The translations under genes and the position numbers were made by a program. Shown in pieces: positions 21,629 to 52,000 of a stretch of 64,000 nt of DNA. Each line of letters starts with the position of its first letter. Positions within the stretch are counted from its first letter, which is position 1. The notes under the pieces were generated by a model that searched no databases, was not told where the DNA came from, and saw only the letters and a list, made by a program, of their open reading frames with translations. This DNA comes from Chondrilla cf. caribensis (Eukaryota; Porifera; Demospongiae; Chondrillida; Chondrillidae), in contig OZ026553.1 of NCBI GenBank assembly GCA_964020155.1, positions 2,253,479 through 2,317,478 on the forward strand. Direction: 5' to 3'.

Positions 21629-21753
21629 TTAACTACTGCCAGAAGGTTGCTGCATGGTTGCAGGTCTAGTGTCCACTGTCCAACCCACCACATAGCCATG
21701 AATGAAGTTGGATCCATACAGAGGACACACTGGAACTAAAGTATAGCTGAATC
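21629..21753 (-). CDS. Unplaced candidate terminal exon, unknown product
   Basis: Minus strand, after an acceptor TAGTACAG, reads FSYTLVPVCPLYGSNFIHGY, continues VVGWTVDTRPATMQQ and stops at TAA (21629-21631). It has no ATG start and makes sense only as a spliced exon. Function unknown; no upstream exon was secured. Confidence 0.3.
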
Positions 21754-22886
21754 CTGTACTACAATATTGTGACAATAGCTAAGTGTACATGGATGTGAGG
21801 ATGTGTTTGATGTGATGTGATTTGGTGAACAAATATCAAAATTGAATTCCTCTCCCTACATCAGTATCACCTCATACCAGAATAGAAATATGAACTGACA
21901 GTCATTCTATGGAGGTACTGGGTGTTCACTCAATTGTGCACCATCAATTGTGTAGGCTAGAACTCTTGGAATAGCAGAACACCACAGAAAGTACTATATA
22001 TGGTGAGCTTTTGTGAACAGAGAACAGACACCACCAGGAACAATATACAGTTCATACTGTCTCTCATTTCTTCTTCTCTTTGTCGTCTCTCACAGGAGAT
22101 GGGTCGTCATTCTCACCACCAGATCAATCCAGCTCCATTGGACCATGTACCTAGTGGCAGCAATATTATAAGACATGTCAACACACACTCTCTTCCATGG
22201 ATATTACATATGTACACTTGTGTATTTGGTTCTGACATGGCATGCTGCATCGGGATAACAATATTTAAGGGAAATAAATGCACACAAAACAACAACTAGT
22301 GCACACAGTCTACAGCTCAGACTATACTGATTAACAAAGACGACATTTTGACACAAAATATGGGGAAATAGCTGAACAGTAACAAAATATCACAAAATTG
22401 TGGTGTGGATATGATCTGCGCTATACAACTCTTCACTGTCATTGTCCACTGTCCTCAGAAGTGACTCTCTACGCACCAAGTTGACATCAGCACAAAACCA
22501 GAAATGCATGTACTCGTTCACGAACTAGTCTCGTACACGTCAAGTAGACATTGAGACGGGGCTCACACTACTCGGGGGACGCTCTACCAATAGCTGGACG
22601 GACACGTGGAGTGATCGACAGCTATTGCAATAGAGCGAACAGGAACGAGTCGCTAAATGATTCAGAGATTGAAATAATTCCAGACGGTCAGGTGTAGATC
22701 ATCGCCTACATTAGCTATTATCACAGAGGTCGTACAGATTTAGTGCGGACAAGTGCACTGATCAGGTTGAGATGCTGATAAGGAGTCCACTACACTGGAT
22801 CGCATCATACAGACGAAGACTGAGAATTTGGACCATCCAGAGAATTTACGACAGACTAAGATTAGACTGAGTGTGTACTCAATAAG

Positions 22887-23006
22887 AAGTACTTATGGTT
22901 GTATTGGGTACTCATCGGTACAGAGTCACGTCAGAACACTTGTAAACATACCTTCAAGTGAAGCAGAACAATCAAACATCTGTCTCAGAGCTCCGTGGTC
23001 AAACGT
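22887..23006. repeat. Duplicated head-to-head segment, copy 1 (before gene A)
   Basis: About 120 bp nearly the same as 43986-44112. On the minus strand it holds ATGTTTGATTGTTCTG...GAAG followed by the donor GTATGT (exon edge at 22952). On the plus strand it ends in CTCAG|AGCTCCGTGG, which reads in frame into gene A. It is a candidate shared 5' exon or bidirectional promoter segment. Confidence 0.7.
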
Positions 23007-23044
23007 CTACTTCAGTCTCACATCTCTTGTGGACACGTGGTACG

Positions 23045-40437
<17,393 letters not shown>

Positions 40438-40559
40438 CACTGTTTGTCACCTCTCCTGTGATGACAATGTACTGTTGTCATGGTCACCTTATTCCATACA
40501 TCCTGTATGTACATGAGATTGTAGTATTGTAGTCATGTCACATGTAGTGTTGGGCTAGT

Positions 40560-41000
40560 ATTACTGGTTTGGTAGTAGTATTATTACTGTATATCATCAT
40601 CGTTATTGCTATTATTATCATTATCTTTATCATTATTGTTATTATAATAATATTATTATGTGTATTATATCATTATTAGTAGTAGTACTGTTCATTATAC
40701 TAATTGAAGTATGTATTATTATGATTAATGGGAAAAATTAATTAATTTGTATATATAATTATAAATTTGAGTGGTTTGCACAATTATTAAAATAATAATA
40801 ATAATATTGTATTACATATATTATAATAAAATTAAAATTACTATAAATATATTATATTATACGTATAATAATGTTATCAATAATATGCATCATATTATGA
40901 TTATAATAATATTATAGAGAATTCGAAGTTAATTATAATTATTATATAAAATATTATAATATACGTGCATATGTTATAATATATATGACAATAGCATCCG
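40560..41000. other. AT-rich low-complexity 3' flank of gene A
   Basis: ATTATTATTATC/ATAATAATA-rich sequence with little structure; includes AATAAAATT near 40826 as a possible polyadenylation site. Confidence 0.6.
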
Positions 41001-41111
41001 TTACCATAGAAACAGTACTATTATATATACAGCAATTTTATAATGTATGAAGCGCTAGCAACCGCATAAAGCGATAACAACAGTATAAAGCATTAGCAAC
41101 AGATGCTATAA

Positions 41112-41242
41112 TGGTTAAGACATGGACACTCGGGCATTATATGACATATAAAATATACATGTACACTCACCCTTGGGTGCTTCTCACCTTCAGGACTCGG
41201 TATTTTATATGTCATAATACCATCGTGCCCATGTCTTAACCA
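41112..41242. repeat. Hairpin-forming inverted repeat
   Basis: TGGTTAAGACATGG...GACATATAAAATAT pairs with ATTTTATATGTC...CCATGTCTTAACCA around a loop of about 45 bp containing CACCCTTGGGTGCTT. It lies between the 3' ends of gene A and the NCAPH2-like gene. Confidence 0.8.
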
Positions 41243-41538
41243 CTATTATTATGTATAATATGCACAAAATATGATCTTCGGAATAATTTTTTATGAGTAT
41301 AATAATGTAGCATTAATTTTGTTTCCTTTTTAGCTGGGCCTTATTACTTAACAATGGTTTAAGAAACATAATAGCTATCACAGTGTACTTGTACTGTTAT
41401 CACACAGTCTTGAAATCTGTGAATATTATAATAACATTATTATATACACACAATATACCAATATTATGTAATTATTTACTATTATTAGTTGAACACTACA
41501 ATAATTATTTAAATCAGTCATCTAGGTAATCATCATTG

Positions 41539-42510
41539 TCAGGTGTAAACACAGAAGGAGCTCTGAACTCCAAAATATCTTAAGAATTCAAAAACAAGTT
41601 TCTTTGAAATCAACTGCAAAGAGAGTGTATCCTCTCCCTCATCTTTTCCACCAGCAGCATCAATCTTAATATAATTGTAGTTGTTAGCCTGTGAGAGATG
41701 GTAGTAGGAGTGTGTACATGAGAGATGGTAGTAGGAGTGTGTACATGAGAGATGATAGTAGGAGTGTGTACATGAGAGATGGTAGTAGGAGTGTGTACAT
41801 GAGAGATGGTAGTAGGAGTGTGTACATGAGAGATGGTAGTAGGAGTGTGTACATGAGAGATGGTAGTAGGAGTGTGTACATGAGAGATGGTAGTAGGAGT
41901 GTGTACATGAGAGATGGTAGTAGGAGTGTGTACATGAGAGATGGTAGTAGGAGTGTGTACATGAGAGATGGTAGTAGGAGTGTGTACGTGAGAGATGTTA
42001 GTAGGAGTGTGTACATGAGAGTTTGTAGTAGGAGTGTGTACGTGAGAGATGGTAGTAGGAGTGTGTTCATGAAAGATGGTAGTAGGAGTGTATACATGAG
42101 AGATGGTAGTAGGAGTGTGTACATGAGAGATGGTAGTAGGAGTGTGTACCTGAGAGATGGTAGTAGGAGTGTGTACATGAGAGATGGTAGTAGGAGTGTG
42201 TACCTGATGTACTCGCTCACTCACCAGCTGTAACATGGCTGAAAATGTCCGACATATGTCATAACGGTTTTTCCCACAAACAAGATCTCCAAATGGAATC
42301 CATTCAGATTCTACAGAAGCAAAATTAGAAGACCACTTGAGAGAGGTACACACACAACATGTACTGTATATACACAGATGTACAGTGATACATGTGTGAA
42401 TGCTGACTCAGCAATACTGCCCCTGGAAACACCCCAACACAAACCCTGAGTCTGTACACACATATTCACAGTAACACTCCTACTTCCCAGATACATACTA
42501 ACTGTGAGAC

Positions 42511-42582
<72 letters not shown>

Positions 42583-42585
42583 TGT

Positions 42586-42620
<35 letters not shown>

Positions 42621-44100
42621 ATGTAGGTGTGTGCGCACATATACATATGCATATTAATTATGCACGTACTGTACTTGCACACATATGCACACGTCCACAC
42701 ATACACAACAGCTCACCTCTTCCTGGAGTTGTGGTCTGATACGATCGTCCCATTCCTGAACTCTCTTTGACAGGTCAGTTTCTTGAGCATAGGTGTGAGC
42801 TTGTACTAGGGTCTGCTCCTGTAGCATGTTAGGAATACCTTGTATACAAAATATTCCTTCTCCACACCAAACACACCCTGTGTGGTGCTGAGCCTTGTTA
42901 CTGTGCAGTAGGGAGCCCTCAGAGTATGTGTATGTACATGAACAGGTAGGTATTGCACATGATGTACAGATGAAGGGGTAGTTTCAGTATTGGATGTAGT
43001 GAGGATGAACGGAATCAGTGAATATTTGTTAATCCGTCCCTGGTTAATCCATCAAAACCGACTATCTACCATTTTATTATGAAACAAATTCGCTTGTATG
43101 GCTACACTATACAAGCAATCGACCAACTCGCACTTCCACCATTCGCCATTCTTCTGTGTACCAATTTGCACTTTGTATGGGCTTCAGTTACGGAAAATCT
43201 GCCACGTTTTAAGAAGTTGTCTTAGTGTAGAGCAAAATAGCAGTAAAGCATTCTAAAATTGGCTTGTCAATGAAGCAGAAGTAGATTTCTGATTACAGAA
43301 AGAGGAATCCGACAACAAAGATAGAAATCCTCACAGACCGTTTCTCGAAGAAGACGAATTTGAAAATTGTGTGACAAATGGTAGGAGACATTCTAAAGAA
43401 GATCAGTATAATGCGTCATATCATTTATTCGCCAAAATTTCGCCTGAACCAATTGTGGCAGATTAACGAATATTCACTGTACACAAAGACATCCACTGTA
43501 CACAACACATGTATGTATGTGAATACAAACATATGATCCATGTTTTGGGCTAGCAGTGGAATGTACACAGTATGGGTGATTGTACAGCAGCCTTATGTAG
43601 GGAAGATGTTCAGTTGTGTGTGATTGCTATGGTGCACATAAGTACTACAGTACAATTGTTGGTATGCGGTGTACACAAGTCCACAGTGAATGTGAGGACC
43701 ACTCACCACATAGTCCCTGACCAGTTCCTCATAACTTTGTACGAGTCCTGAATGTTTGGCAGTAGTGTCTACAGACACATTGAAACCTGACACAGAACAA
43801 CAATAACGGATATACAGTGTGTCAGGAGTAGGCAGTAGTGTCTCCAACTAAACAGCAACACATCATCACTAGAACCATAAGTACTTCTAGCATCAGGATA
43901 CTATGTATGAATGTTTGGCAGTAGTGTCTCCAACTAAACAGCAACACAATATCACAAAGATGACAATAATTGTGGTGTGAATATGATATACTAGAAGTAC
44001 TTATGGTTGTATTTGGTACTCGTCGGTACAGCCACATCAGAACACTTGTAAACATACCTTCAAATGAAGTAGAACAATCAAACGTCTTCTTCAATCGCAG
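41539..44100 (-). CDS. NCAPH2: Condensin II subunit H2-like (NCAPH2), 3' half only
   Basis: NCAPH2 is the kleisin-type subunit H2 of condensin II, which compacts chromosomes in the nucleus. Minus-strand exons: a candidate exon ending at 44058 (FDCSTSFE), 43786-43707 (GLVQSYEELVRDYV), 42818-42717 (EQTLVQAHTYAQETDL, then RVQEWDDRIRPQLQEE), 42335-42225 (ESEWIPFGDLVCGK, YDICRTFSAMLQL) and 41688-41539 (ANNYNYIKIDAAGG...TLSLQLISKK, stop). All have GT/AG borders and agree in phase. They match the C-terminal part of NCAPH2 (YEEL, QETxLSxRVxEW, CRTxxAxLQLAN). The segment usually lying between RPQLQEE and the next exon appears shortened, and the N-terminal two thirds of the protein is not in the window. 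In this copy the 44.06-kb exon has ACG where the 22.95-kb copy has ATG. So this is a 5'-truncated or rearranged gene copy; whether it is expressed cannot be told. Confidence 0.72.
41691..42212. repeat. 27-bp minisatellite, about 19 copies, making up an NCAPH2-like intron
   Basis: Unit GAGATGGTAGTAGGAGTGTG plus TACATGA, head to tail from one splice site to the other of the intron 41689-42224. It is a multiple of three, so it stays open in several frames (MRDGSRSVY, HVHTPTTIS, MYTLLLPSL), but these are not believed to be proteins. Variants carry C or G in the TACATG position or other single changes. Confidence 0.95.
42518..42614. repeat. (TG)n microsatellite
   Basis: About 97 bp of TG with small interruptions, in the NCAPH2-like intron between 42336 and 42716. 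Confidence 0.96.
43016..43479. mobile_element. MITE with CAGTGAATATTxGTTAATC ends (464 bp)
   Basis: Left end CAGTGAATATTTGTTAATCC and right end in reverse CAGTGAATATTCGTTAATCT. A TA follows the right end; the left flank is AT, probably mutated. A single related end (CAGTGAATACCTAGCTGTTA) is visible at about 24265. Confidence 0.8.
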
Positions 44101-44112
44101 AGCTCCGTGGTC
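43986..44112. repeat. Duplicated head-to-head segment, copy 2 (before gene B)
   Basis: Near match to 22887-23006: AGTACTTATGGTTGTATT, AACACTTGTAAACATACCTT and AGAGCTCCGTGGTCA shared. Contains the minus-strand donor of the NCAPH2-like exon and a plus-strand acceptor-like ATCGCAG|AGCTCCGTGG leading into gene B. Confidence 0.7.
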
Positions 44113-44566
44113 ACGTGATGGATGACGTCAGGATACGAGCATCGTTTCCGCTCAATGGACGTCATCGAACAACACTGGCAGTTGTCCGTTCTCTAGTGGA
44201 GATCGCCCTTCGCATGGAACACATCGGTGGGAAGACACTTGTGACTATTACGGGATCGAACCTTTCTCTCGGTCTGTACTCGTCCGGATTGGTGGAATTC
44301 CCTTCGTCGTCGAATGGTAAACGTGTGACTGTCGGTACTCAGACTTACAATGGCGAAGTAAGTATATATCGATAGAAAGAGAATAATTATCTACCTCTAG
44401 CTCTATAATTATCGTCCTGTTCCATCCTGTCTATTCCAGTGTTATGATGACACTGAAGACTTATTTCCCCTTTACAGGTTTCTTACGGGAATGAACACCA
44501 TCGCCTGCAAAACCCCGGTCAGCCCGTGGGCATAAGAGGGCAGAAGTTTGGGGAAGTACACCTAGG
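44101..44566 (+). CDS. Gene B: TIG/IPT-like domain exons
   Basis: HIGGKTLVTITGSNLSLG has the GG-K/T-x-T-I-x-G-x-N-L signature of TIG (IPT) immunoglobulin-like domains of fibrocystin-type proteins. The next exon (44478-44566) carries MNTIACKTP, the expected Cys strand of the same domain, but in a frame that stops soon after; the open frame gives YGNEHHRLQNPGQP instead. This is the first of the frame conflicts. Confidence 0.55.
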
Positions 44567-46036
44567 GTAAGTCTGTACCTCATCATTTACGGCTATGTTC
44601 ATGATCGTTTTACGGAATTATTTCGGTGTTATGCACCATTTCCACGTCTGTTTACATCCACATGTGGCATGGGGGGAGCAGTAATCTGGTGGAACCAGAC
44701 CCTCTGCTATCCAAACTCACTGGTGTAGTCAATGATAGACAATTTATACTGCAAATATGGGCATAGTCCAATACAACATATTATATGCAATAGAAATGTG
44801 TTTACTAATTTCCTGCCTTGTTCTCAGGCAATTAATCCTAACAATGAAACCTGTCTGGTGACCTGTGCTACATGGCTTATGTACACACAGCTTTTCCTTT
44901 GATCTACCCCTCAACCAGGATGCAAGATGGCTTTATTATAAATTACAGAGGTTTCCTCAATTCAGATTTAATGACTAACCTCCATTTACTGCATACAGTA
45001 TCAAGTGTAGCATAGTCAAATGTACCTTCTTCCTCTAATGTGAGAATGCAATCATAATGTCAATCAGTTTGTTCCTTGTGTGTCCTCACCTCAGGTTGGG
45101 GTCCACTATGCCTCCACTGACTACAAGTACAACGAAACCAAGCAATCTGTGAGGGAGGAACAGTACTTCACCTTGGAGACGGACATTGCAAGAGAAACTC
45201 ATAAACTCCCTGTTCTTGTGAATGTGACCACACTGGGTGTGGAGAGTCCTCCTACTGTAGAGATATCCTGGGGTGGTAGGACCACACCTCCAATGTCCGT
45301 CTTTGACCTGAATGACACTGACTTAGGTATGGACTGTGTACATGTGTGTTACTGTTGTTATGGAGAGACTTATACGTGTGTTTTGGGTTGGATTTATGTA
45401 CGGTACTTATCATAAAACGCTGAACGATGTCGGTCGGTCGTCGGATGACCGTCGGTTGACCGACCGCTGACCGACCATTGACCGACTGGGTGTTGACCGC
45501 TTCATATTAGCACATTGACCGGCTACCGTGAACTAAAAATAGTAGCAAATATCCCGTGACGTGACATGCAGATACGAGACGAAGACTTTTTCTTCTTCTA
45601 CAGTAATAGCCGAAGGTCCCCTCACGATGCTTTATCGTCCGCTCAATTTGGGAATACACGAACTTCAAGATTTCTTCATTCTTTTGGAAGCCTTGCCCTT
45701 TTCTTCACATTCTGAGCATGCTCCCGCAATTCCTCGTGGCGCTTGAGGAAACCACTAATGCCAGCCTTGGTAACCGAGTATCTTCCGTCCTTCAAAATTG
45801 CTATAATCTGGCGGTAAGTTTTCCCTTTGCGCTTAAGAAACAAAATTCACTGTTTGACATACCTTGAGTATACCATTTTCCTTCGAGCCCCACTTAATAA
45901 TGATTACATAAGTGTTAAAAGTTATTTGACCGGCTGACCGACCGGTGACCGTCGGATAGTTGACCACCTGACGTCGTTCAGTTTTTTATGAAAAGTACCG
46001 TAAGTCTTAGTATGATGTGTGCATGTGTGTGTGTGC

Positions 46037-46072
<36 letters not shown>

Positions 46073-49000
46073 TGTGTTTGTTTGGTTAGATCGTATGCTC
46101 ATATGTATGCATGTACATATGTATAATGTGTGTGTTTGAGAACATGCTGGTTTGGGTATGTGTGAATGCATAATGTGTTCTAATAGCATATGTACGTATG
46201 TGTGTAAACATATGTATGTATAGCATAATATGTGTGTACGTATATATTTAGTTAGTGTATGTATAGTGCGTATGATTGTATGTATGTCTCTGTATTGCTT
46301 ACCTGGCCTAACAGTGGAGAAAAGGATCATGGACCTATTTCGTGCTGAGTGCGAATTTGAACAAACAGATGTTGCCAATGTTGCTTGCTTTGACTTTGAA
46401 TCAGGAGCAGCTTGGCCGAGATGGAGTGGTGTGACTCCAACAGTTGTAGAGTATGAACAGTATTGTGGGTTGAATTCCATCATGGTGAGATTAATGTGCA
46501 AACATGGTTTGTAATCCCAAGTCATATGTATAGCTAAGCTAAAGTACCTCTGGTAGGGCTGTAGTGGGTGTACGTACACTTGGGCTTGATTGTTCATGAG
46601 GGCTCTTTATGCTTTGATCTGCCCACACAACATACCACATATACTAATGAAGTGTTGAAATCATCTATGTACACTTGTTCATCGACGTAGATGTACGTAC
46701 GAGAATTCTCCTATTCACTCTCACACTTGCATACCGTAAATACACGTCTACTATTATTTACGCAGGTGTACAGTAATATTTGCTGTTTGATTGCCATTTT
46801 TCAGGATCCTATAATGTCTACTGTGAACTGTGCTCCCCTTGTGTAGGTGCAAGAGGATGGTGCTAAGCCCTTTGACCTCAACCCAGTGACCACAGACAGT
46901 GAGTGCACACTCAATGTTGTACATAGTCTTAAACCGTAAACTTGTGTAGGTTTCTAGTCTTCTGTGCACTGCGTCACTCACGTTGACCTGGTCTGTCATG
47001 GCAGGTTTAACATTGAAGAGTATCCCTACCTGTGCATGGCATACAAAATACCACCCGGACTCAGTGTTGTGGTTCCCATCAAACTGAAGGTAGACAGCAA
47101 CTCCTATCAATGGTATGATATCCCCATCACTGGACCAGAAAAGTTGACATTCAGCGAGGAAATTGAAGATGATGATCAGTACGTACTGTGTGTATTTAAT
47201 AAACATTTCCCCCTTATAAGTACGAGCTTGCTTTTGTATAAGCTGACCATAAGTACAGGGCAAATTGCTTGATACATGAGTGCCTTGGTTACTTTTGGAT
47301 AGTACTTGCACTTCACACAGTCCATATCCCATGTACACCTTGTCAAATACCTTTCTTTAACAAGTACCTCCCACAAGAAGTACAGATTTGTTGTACCCTT
47401 CAAGGTACATATGTACTGTACATGGTAGGCAAGTTAGACTGTACATTTGTTATTCACAGTGCTCTCTTTATACTGTCAAACTCTTCTTGACAGCACTCTT
47501 ATGAGGACAATCTCTTAATACTCACACAAAATTGATAGTAATTTCATTGGTTTCACTGCAATCTACTTACAATCTCACACCTTGTTACCATGATGATGGT
47601 GACTTCACAAAGGAAACTGACTATGTTATCAAGTTGAAGAACTCTGTTGCATAGTAGTCCATTGTTTAGTCTAGTCTAAACAGTATACGTAATAGCCTAT
47701 GCAGGGAACTCAGGTCATTTGTAAACTGTTGTTTAGTGTACACTGGGCATAGGGACACCTCATACTGTTGTTGTTGTTGTTGTTGTTTTAGTGCACAGTG
47801 GACATAGGGACACCTCATAATGTTGTTGTTGTTGTTGTTTTAGTGCACAGTGGACATAGGGACACCTCATAGTGTTGTTTCAAACCCGTACATTGTTCAT
47901 TGCTCAAGTGTAGAATAGTGTATTAATGTCGTGTGTGCTCACAACTTCTTGTGTATGTACTGTACATGTACAGGTGGCATTACAACTGCTATGATTTTGA
48001 GGACCACGTGAGGGATGTTAGCGGACTGCAGAATGAGGAGTTTGTTGTCCTTGGGATAGGCTTTTATTTCAAGCCCGTGGGCTCTAGTACAACACTGTAT
48101 TTTGATCATGTTGCCTTCGTGAGTAGCAAAAGAGAGCTTAAGCAGGTATGTACATATGTGCGGTATGTACCTATATGTATTGGTATTTGTGATGTATATT
48201 GCAATACTTGTTTGTACAGTATGTGGTATTTGTCACTCCCTATGTGAATACATACTCCTGTGGACTCCCACTCCTGGAAGACATTCATGGAATGTCATTT
48301 CGTATTCGGCATATGAGTGTGATGGGAATACCACATGAATGTCACATGAATGTCAAATGAGTGTCACATGAAGGTCACATGAAGGTTGCACTGGTTCTAA
48401 GGTGTAAGGTGTTATACTACGTGTATACTGCTCAATGTGTCCCAATTGGTTGGAAATTGTGACTACACACTGTACTTGGTCCTGGTTATTGCTCTCTGTC
48501 CCATTTTTCAATGTTTTGTGTGTAATTTTTAATTCCATCGAACTAGCCTATAATGTTCATTTTTCGTTCACTGATATTGCCATTCACAAAACAGAACTGA
48601 TCTCATGTACAACCTTCCCCATTTTTGGTGAAGCTCAGTGAATATGGTGTGTGCGTAGGGTTGGAGCTGGGAAGCTCTAGAAAGCAGCATTTTGTAAATT
48701 ACACGGTCCACACCCCACTATTACACTGCCACAGATGGGATTCTTTCCTGAACCAAGTAACCTCCGTCTTTCCTGTAGTGTATTATACTTACATATTATG
48801 CAGGTGCATGCATGTGTAATATTGACTGTCCATACTAAGTACATTGTGTATGCAGATGTGTACATACATACTGTAAGTATGGTAGTTTACACATTGTGTA
48901 TATACGTACATTCCTATTTTACAGGCAATACAGTAAGTCACACCTGGGCAAACGTCCCACCTCAAATTTAAGTAGTAGTGTTTGTCGTTGATCGTATTAC

Positions 49001-52000
49001 AGTGAACAGTAGTGCTGGGTGGGATCATTAAAGTTGAGAGTGCTTTCAACTCAGGACTGTACATTTGTACGTATGTAATTCTGTGTACAAACCTCTTTAC
49101 AGTCACACTGTTGAACCAATAACAACTTTCACTTTGCTCTCGAGACATATCTCTTGTGTACAATGCAATGTTCTTTGAGTAATTGACCAAACTTTCAAGT
49201 TTGAAGTGTTAATTGCTGAGGGTATTCATGAACCTTCCTTTGTAGTGTGTTTTGTTTGGAACTTTATGGAAAAGTATTTCCCATAAAATTCTCCAGTATT
49301 GTGTGTGTACATACAGCATGTAATAGTTGTATCCTGGTGTAGTGAATGATAGATAATTTATGCTGCAATATAGCACATAGTCCAATACAACCTATTATAT
49401 GCAATAGGAATGTATTTACCAATTTCCTGCCTTGTTCACATGCAATTAATCCTAACAATGAAACCTGTCTGGTGACCTGTGCTGTATCACTGACCTGTGC
49501 TACATGGCTTACTGTATGTACGTACACACAGTTTTCCTTTAATCTACCCCTCGACCAGGATACAAGTGTATATATGTAGGTACATTCAGCTTCATCCTAT
49601 ATTTATTCATTGATCATCCTATTTACTCACACTGGCAAATGTCTGTGTTTTTGTTCACATGTCATGCTTACAGATATGTGCATGAATATAATATGTGTAT
49701 GTATGTATGTGTGTATGCATGTATGTATGCACGTATGTATGTATATAGTTTATAGGTTCTTGCTATCAACCTGTCCATATGCCCTCATTCACTAGCAGCG
49801 TGTTCCTCCCTCTCGACCCAATGGAATGGCCTTGAATACCGTAGACATTGAACTGTACCAGACCCACCTGAATGCTGACATTTGGAATGTAACACTGGTG
49901 ATGGAGATCCTCCCTTCACTCTGTGACTACGACATACCCCTCATGGCCTTTTTGGGAGGTAATTCAATACAAATGTATAAACTTAATTTTGTGATAAGGA
50001 CCTTATTGTTGCACCTTATCACTTCATACCACAAGTGTGTCAGTGGAGCTGAGGTCTTTGCTCCTCACACAGGTGGCTCCAGTTAAGACTGTACTCACTA
50101 GGATCATTTCTATAGTACGTGTCTATCCTTCGTTCTCCTACGAAGGCAAACCCCTCAACCACGATGACGAGTGACAGCATTCCCTCCTGAGCATGAATGG
50201 TACAAAGTGTCACACACTTTGTAGCTGATGACTGTCCTCCTCTTTTCAGGACGAGGATGGAGGGAATGCAATCAGAGTGGTCGGGACATGTGTCTGTTAC
50301 CCTGTAAAAGATGATGAAACTCAATTGTGTTCATTTTGTAGTGTCCCCCTCCAGTGCTATCGTAAAATTAATATGATAATGCATTTGTCAAACACCTTTG
50401 ACATGAATCATGTGTGTACTTACATCATATGTGTTGTATTATGCCTCATTGTCACTTGATATCATCTTAGCTAACAGGACGTGTATACAGTGGAAACATT
50501 TTATAGTGGACAACTTGGAACCAGCTAATGTGTCCACCGTAGAGAGGTCAATTGTCCACCATTTCAAGAGTATCACTTGTTTAGGAATGCATTAGAAGTA
50601 CAGGTCACCCATTTATAGGTTAGGGACATGTTGACTACGTATGGTTAAAAGATGGGTACAAGTATCCCTGTAGTAGGTTCAGTTTTTTACTCATAATATT
50701 GCACAAGTAAGGTTATATTATTATTGTACCAGTAAGTTATATATTGTACCAGTAGGTTATATATTATACCAGTAGGTTATATATTGTACCAGTAGGTTAT
50801 ATATTGTACCAGTAGGTTGTATATTGTACCAGTAGGTTATATATTGTATCAGTAGGTTATATGTTGTACCAGTAGGGTATATATTGTACCAGTAGGTTAT
50901 ATATTGTACCAGTAGGTTATATGTTGTACCAGTAGGTTATATATTGTACCAGTAGGTTATATATTGTACCAGTAAGTTATATATTGTACCAGTAGGTTAT
51001 ATGTTGAACCAGTAGGTTATATATTGTACCAGTAGGTTATATATTGTACCAGTAAGTTATATATTGTACCAGTAGGTTATATGTTGTACCAGTAGGTTAT
51101 ATATTGTACCAGTAGGTTATATGTTGTACCAGTAGGGTATATATTGTACCAGTAGGTTATATATTGTACCAGTAGGTTATATGTTGTACCAGTAGGGTAT
51201 ATATTGTACCAGTAGGTTATATATTGTACCAGTAGGTTATATGTTGTACCAGTAGGTTATATATTGTACCAGTAGGTTATATATATATTGTACCAGTGTT
51301 ATGTACGTACGTAGCACATTTTATATTGCACCTTCTCCTACAGGTCAAAGTAGGCAACATTCACAAGATTGTGTGGGGTATACCAAGTGAGGGGCAAGCC
51401 TACGAGGACGTGACTGTATCCAAGGAGACCACTTTGTTCTTCAAGTGGACCACAGGCTACCATAATCTGGTGGAGATCCGTAATGTTCCTACCAGGGATG
51501 TCTGTGAGTTTGCAAACCCTGGATCCACAGGAGCATCAGAAGTTGGTCAGGTATGTACGTGTACTTGTCTACATGCATATGCTGGGCCGGAAATAGCAAT
51601 CACCCTTTGTTAACTTCCTGATCAAAAACTGCAAATGTTACATCCAAAATTGGTCGGATCAAGCATTTTGTAGAGTGATGCCTACTTACATTTATTTGAA
51701 CCGAAGAGTCAAAAGAAAGATCCTTTATCCTGAATTTCCTTTTGTTCACCAGTTGCCATATAGCTGCTTGTAGGCATTTGCAGTTCATAGTAACACGCAC
51801 AGTTATGGATATGTAAAATGGCTTACGTCTACATAAATAGGCATGTACATACTGGAATATATTATTACTGCTGTTGAACCTCTCACTTGTCCACCTTGTC
51901 TCATAGCTCCTCCTGTCCTCGTGGGGCCAAGTGGGATTAGAAGTTGACACAATTGTTTCCTTTCCTCCCAGAAATGGATTTTACCACTTATGTGATTGAA

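Noticed and set aside
41610..42353. Long frames of repeated HVHTPTTIS, MYTLLLPSL or MRDGSRSVY
   Set aside because: They arise from the 27-bp minisatellite, whose length is a multiple of three; all frames stay open. The region is the intron between two NCAPH2-like exons.
50250..50310. Gene B exon GRGWRECNQSGRDMC
   Set aside because: It fits the phase of the preceding exon but stops soon and no convincing donor joins it to 51344.
50725..51297. CRISPR-like array
   Set aside because: The 20-bp units follow each other without spacers and the sequence is eukaryotic. The same applies to 41691-42212 and 61150-64000.
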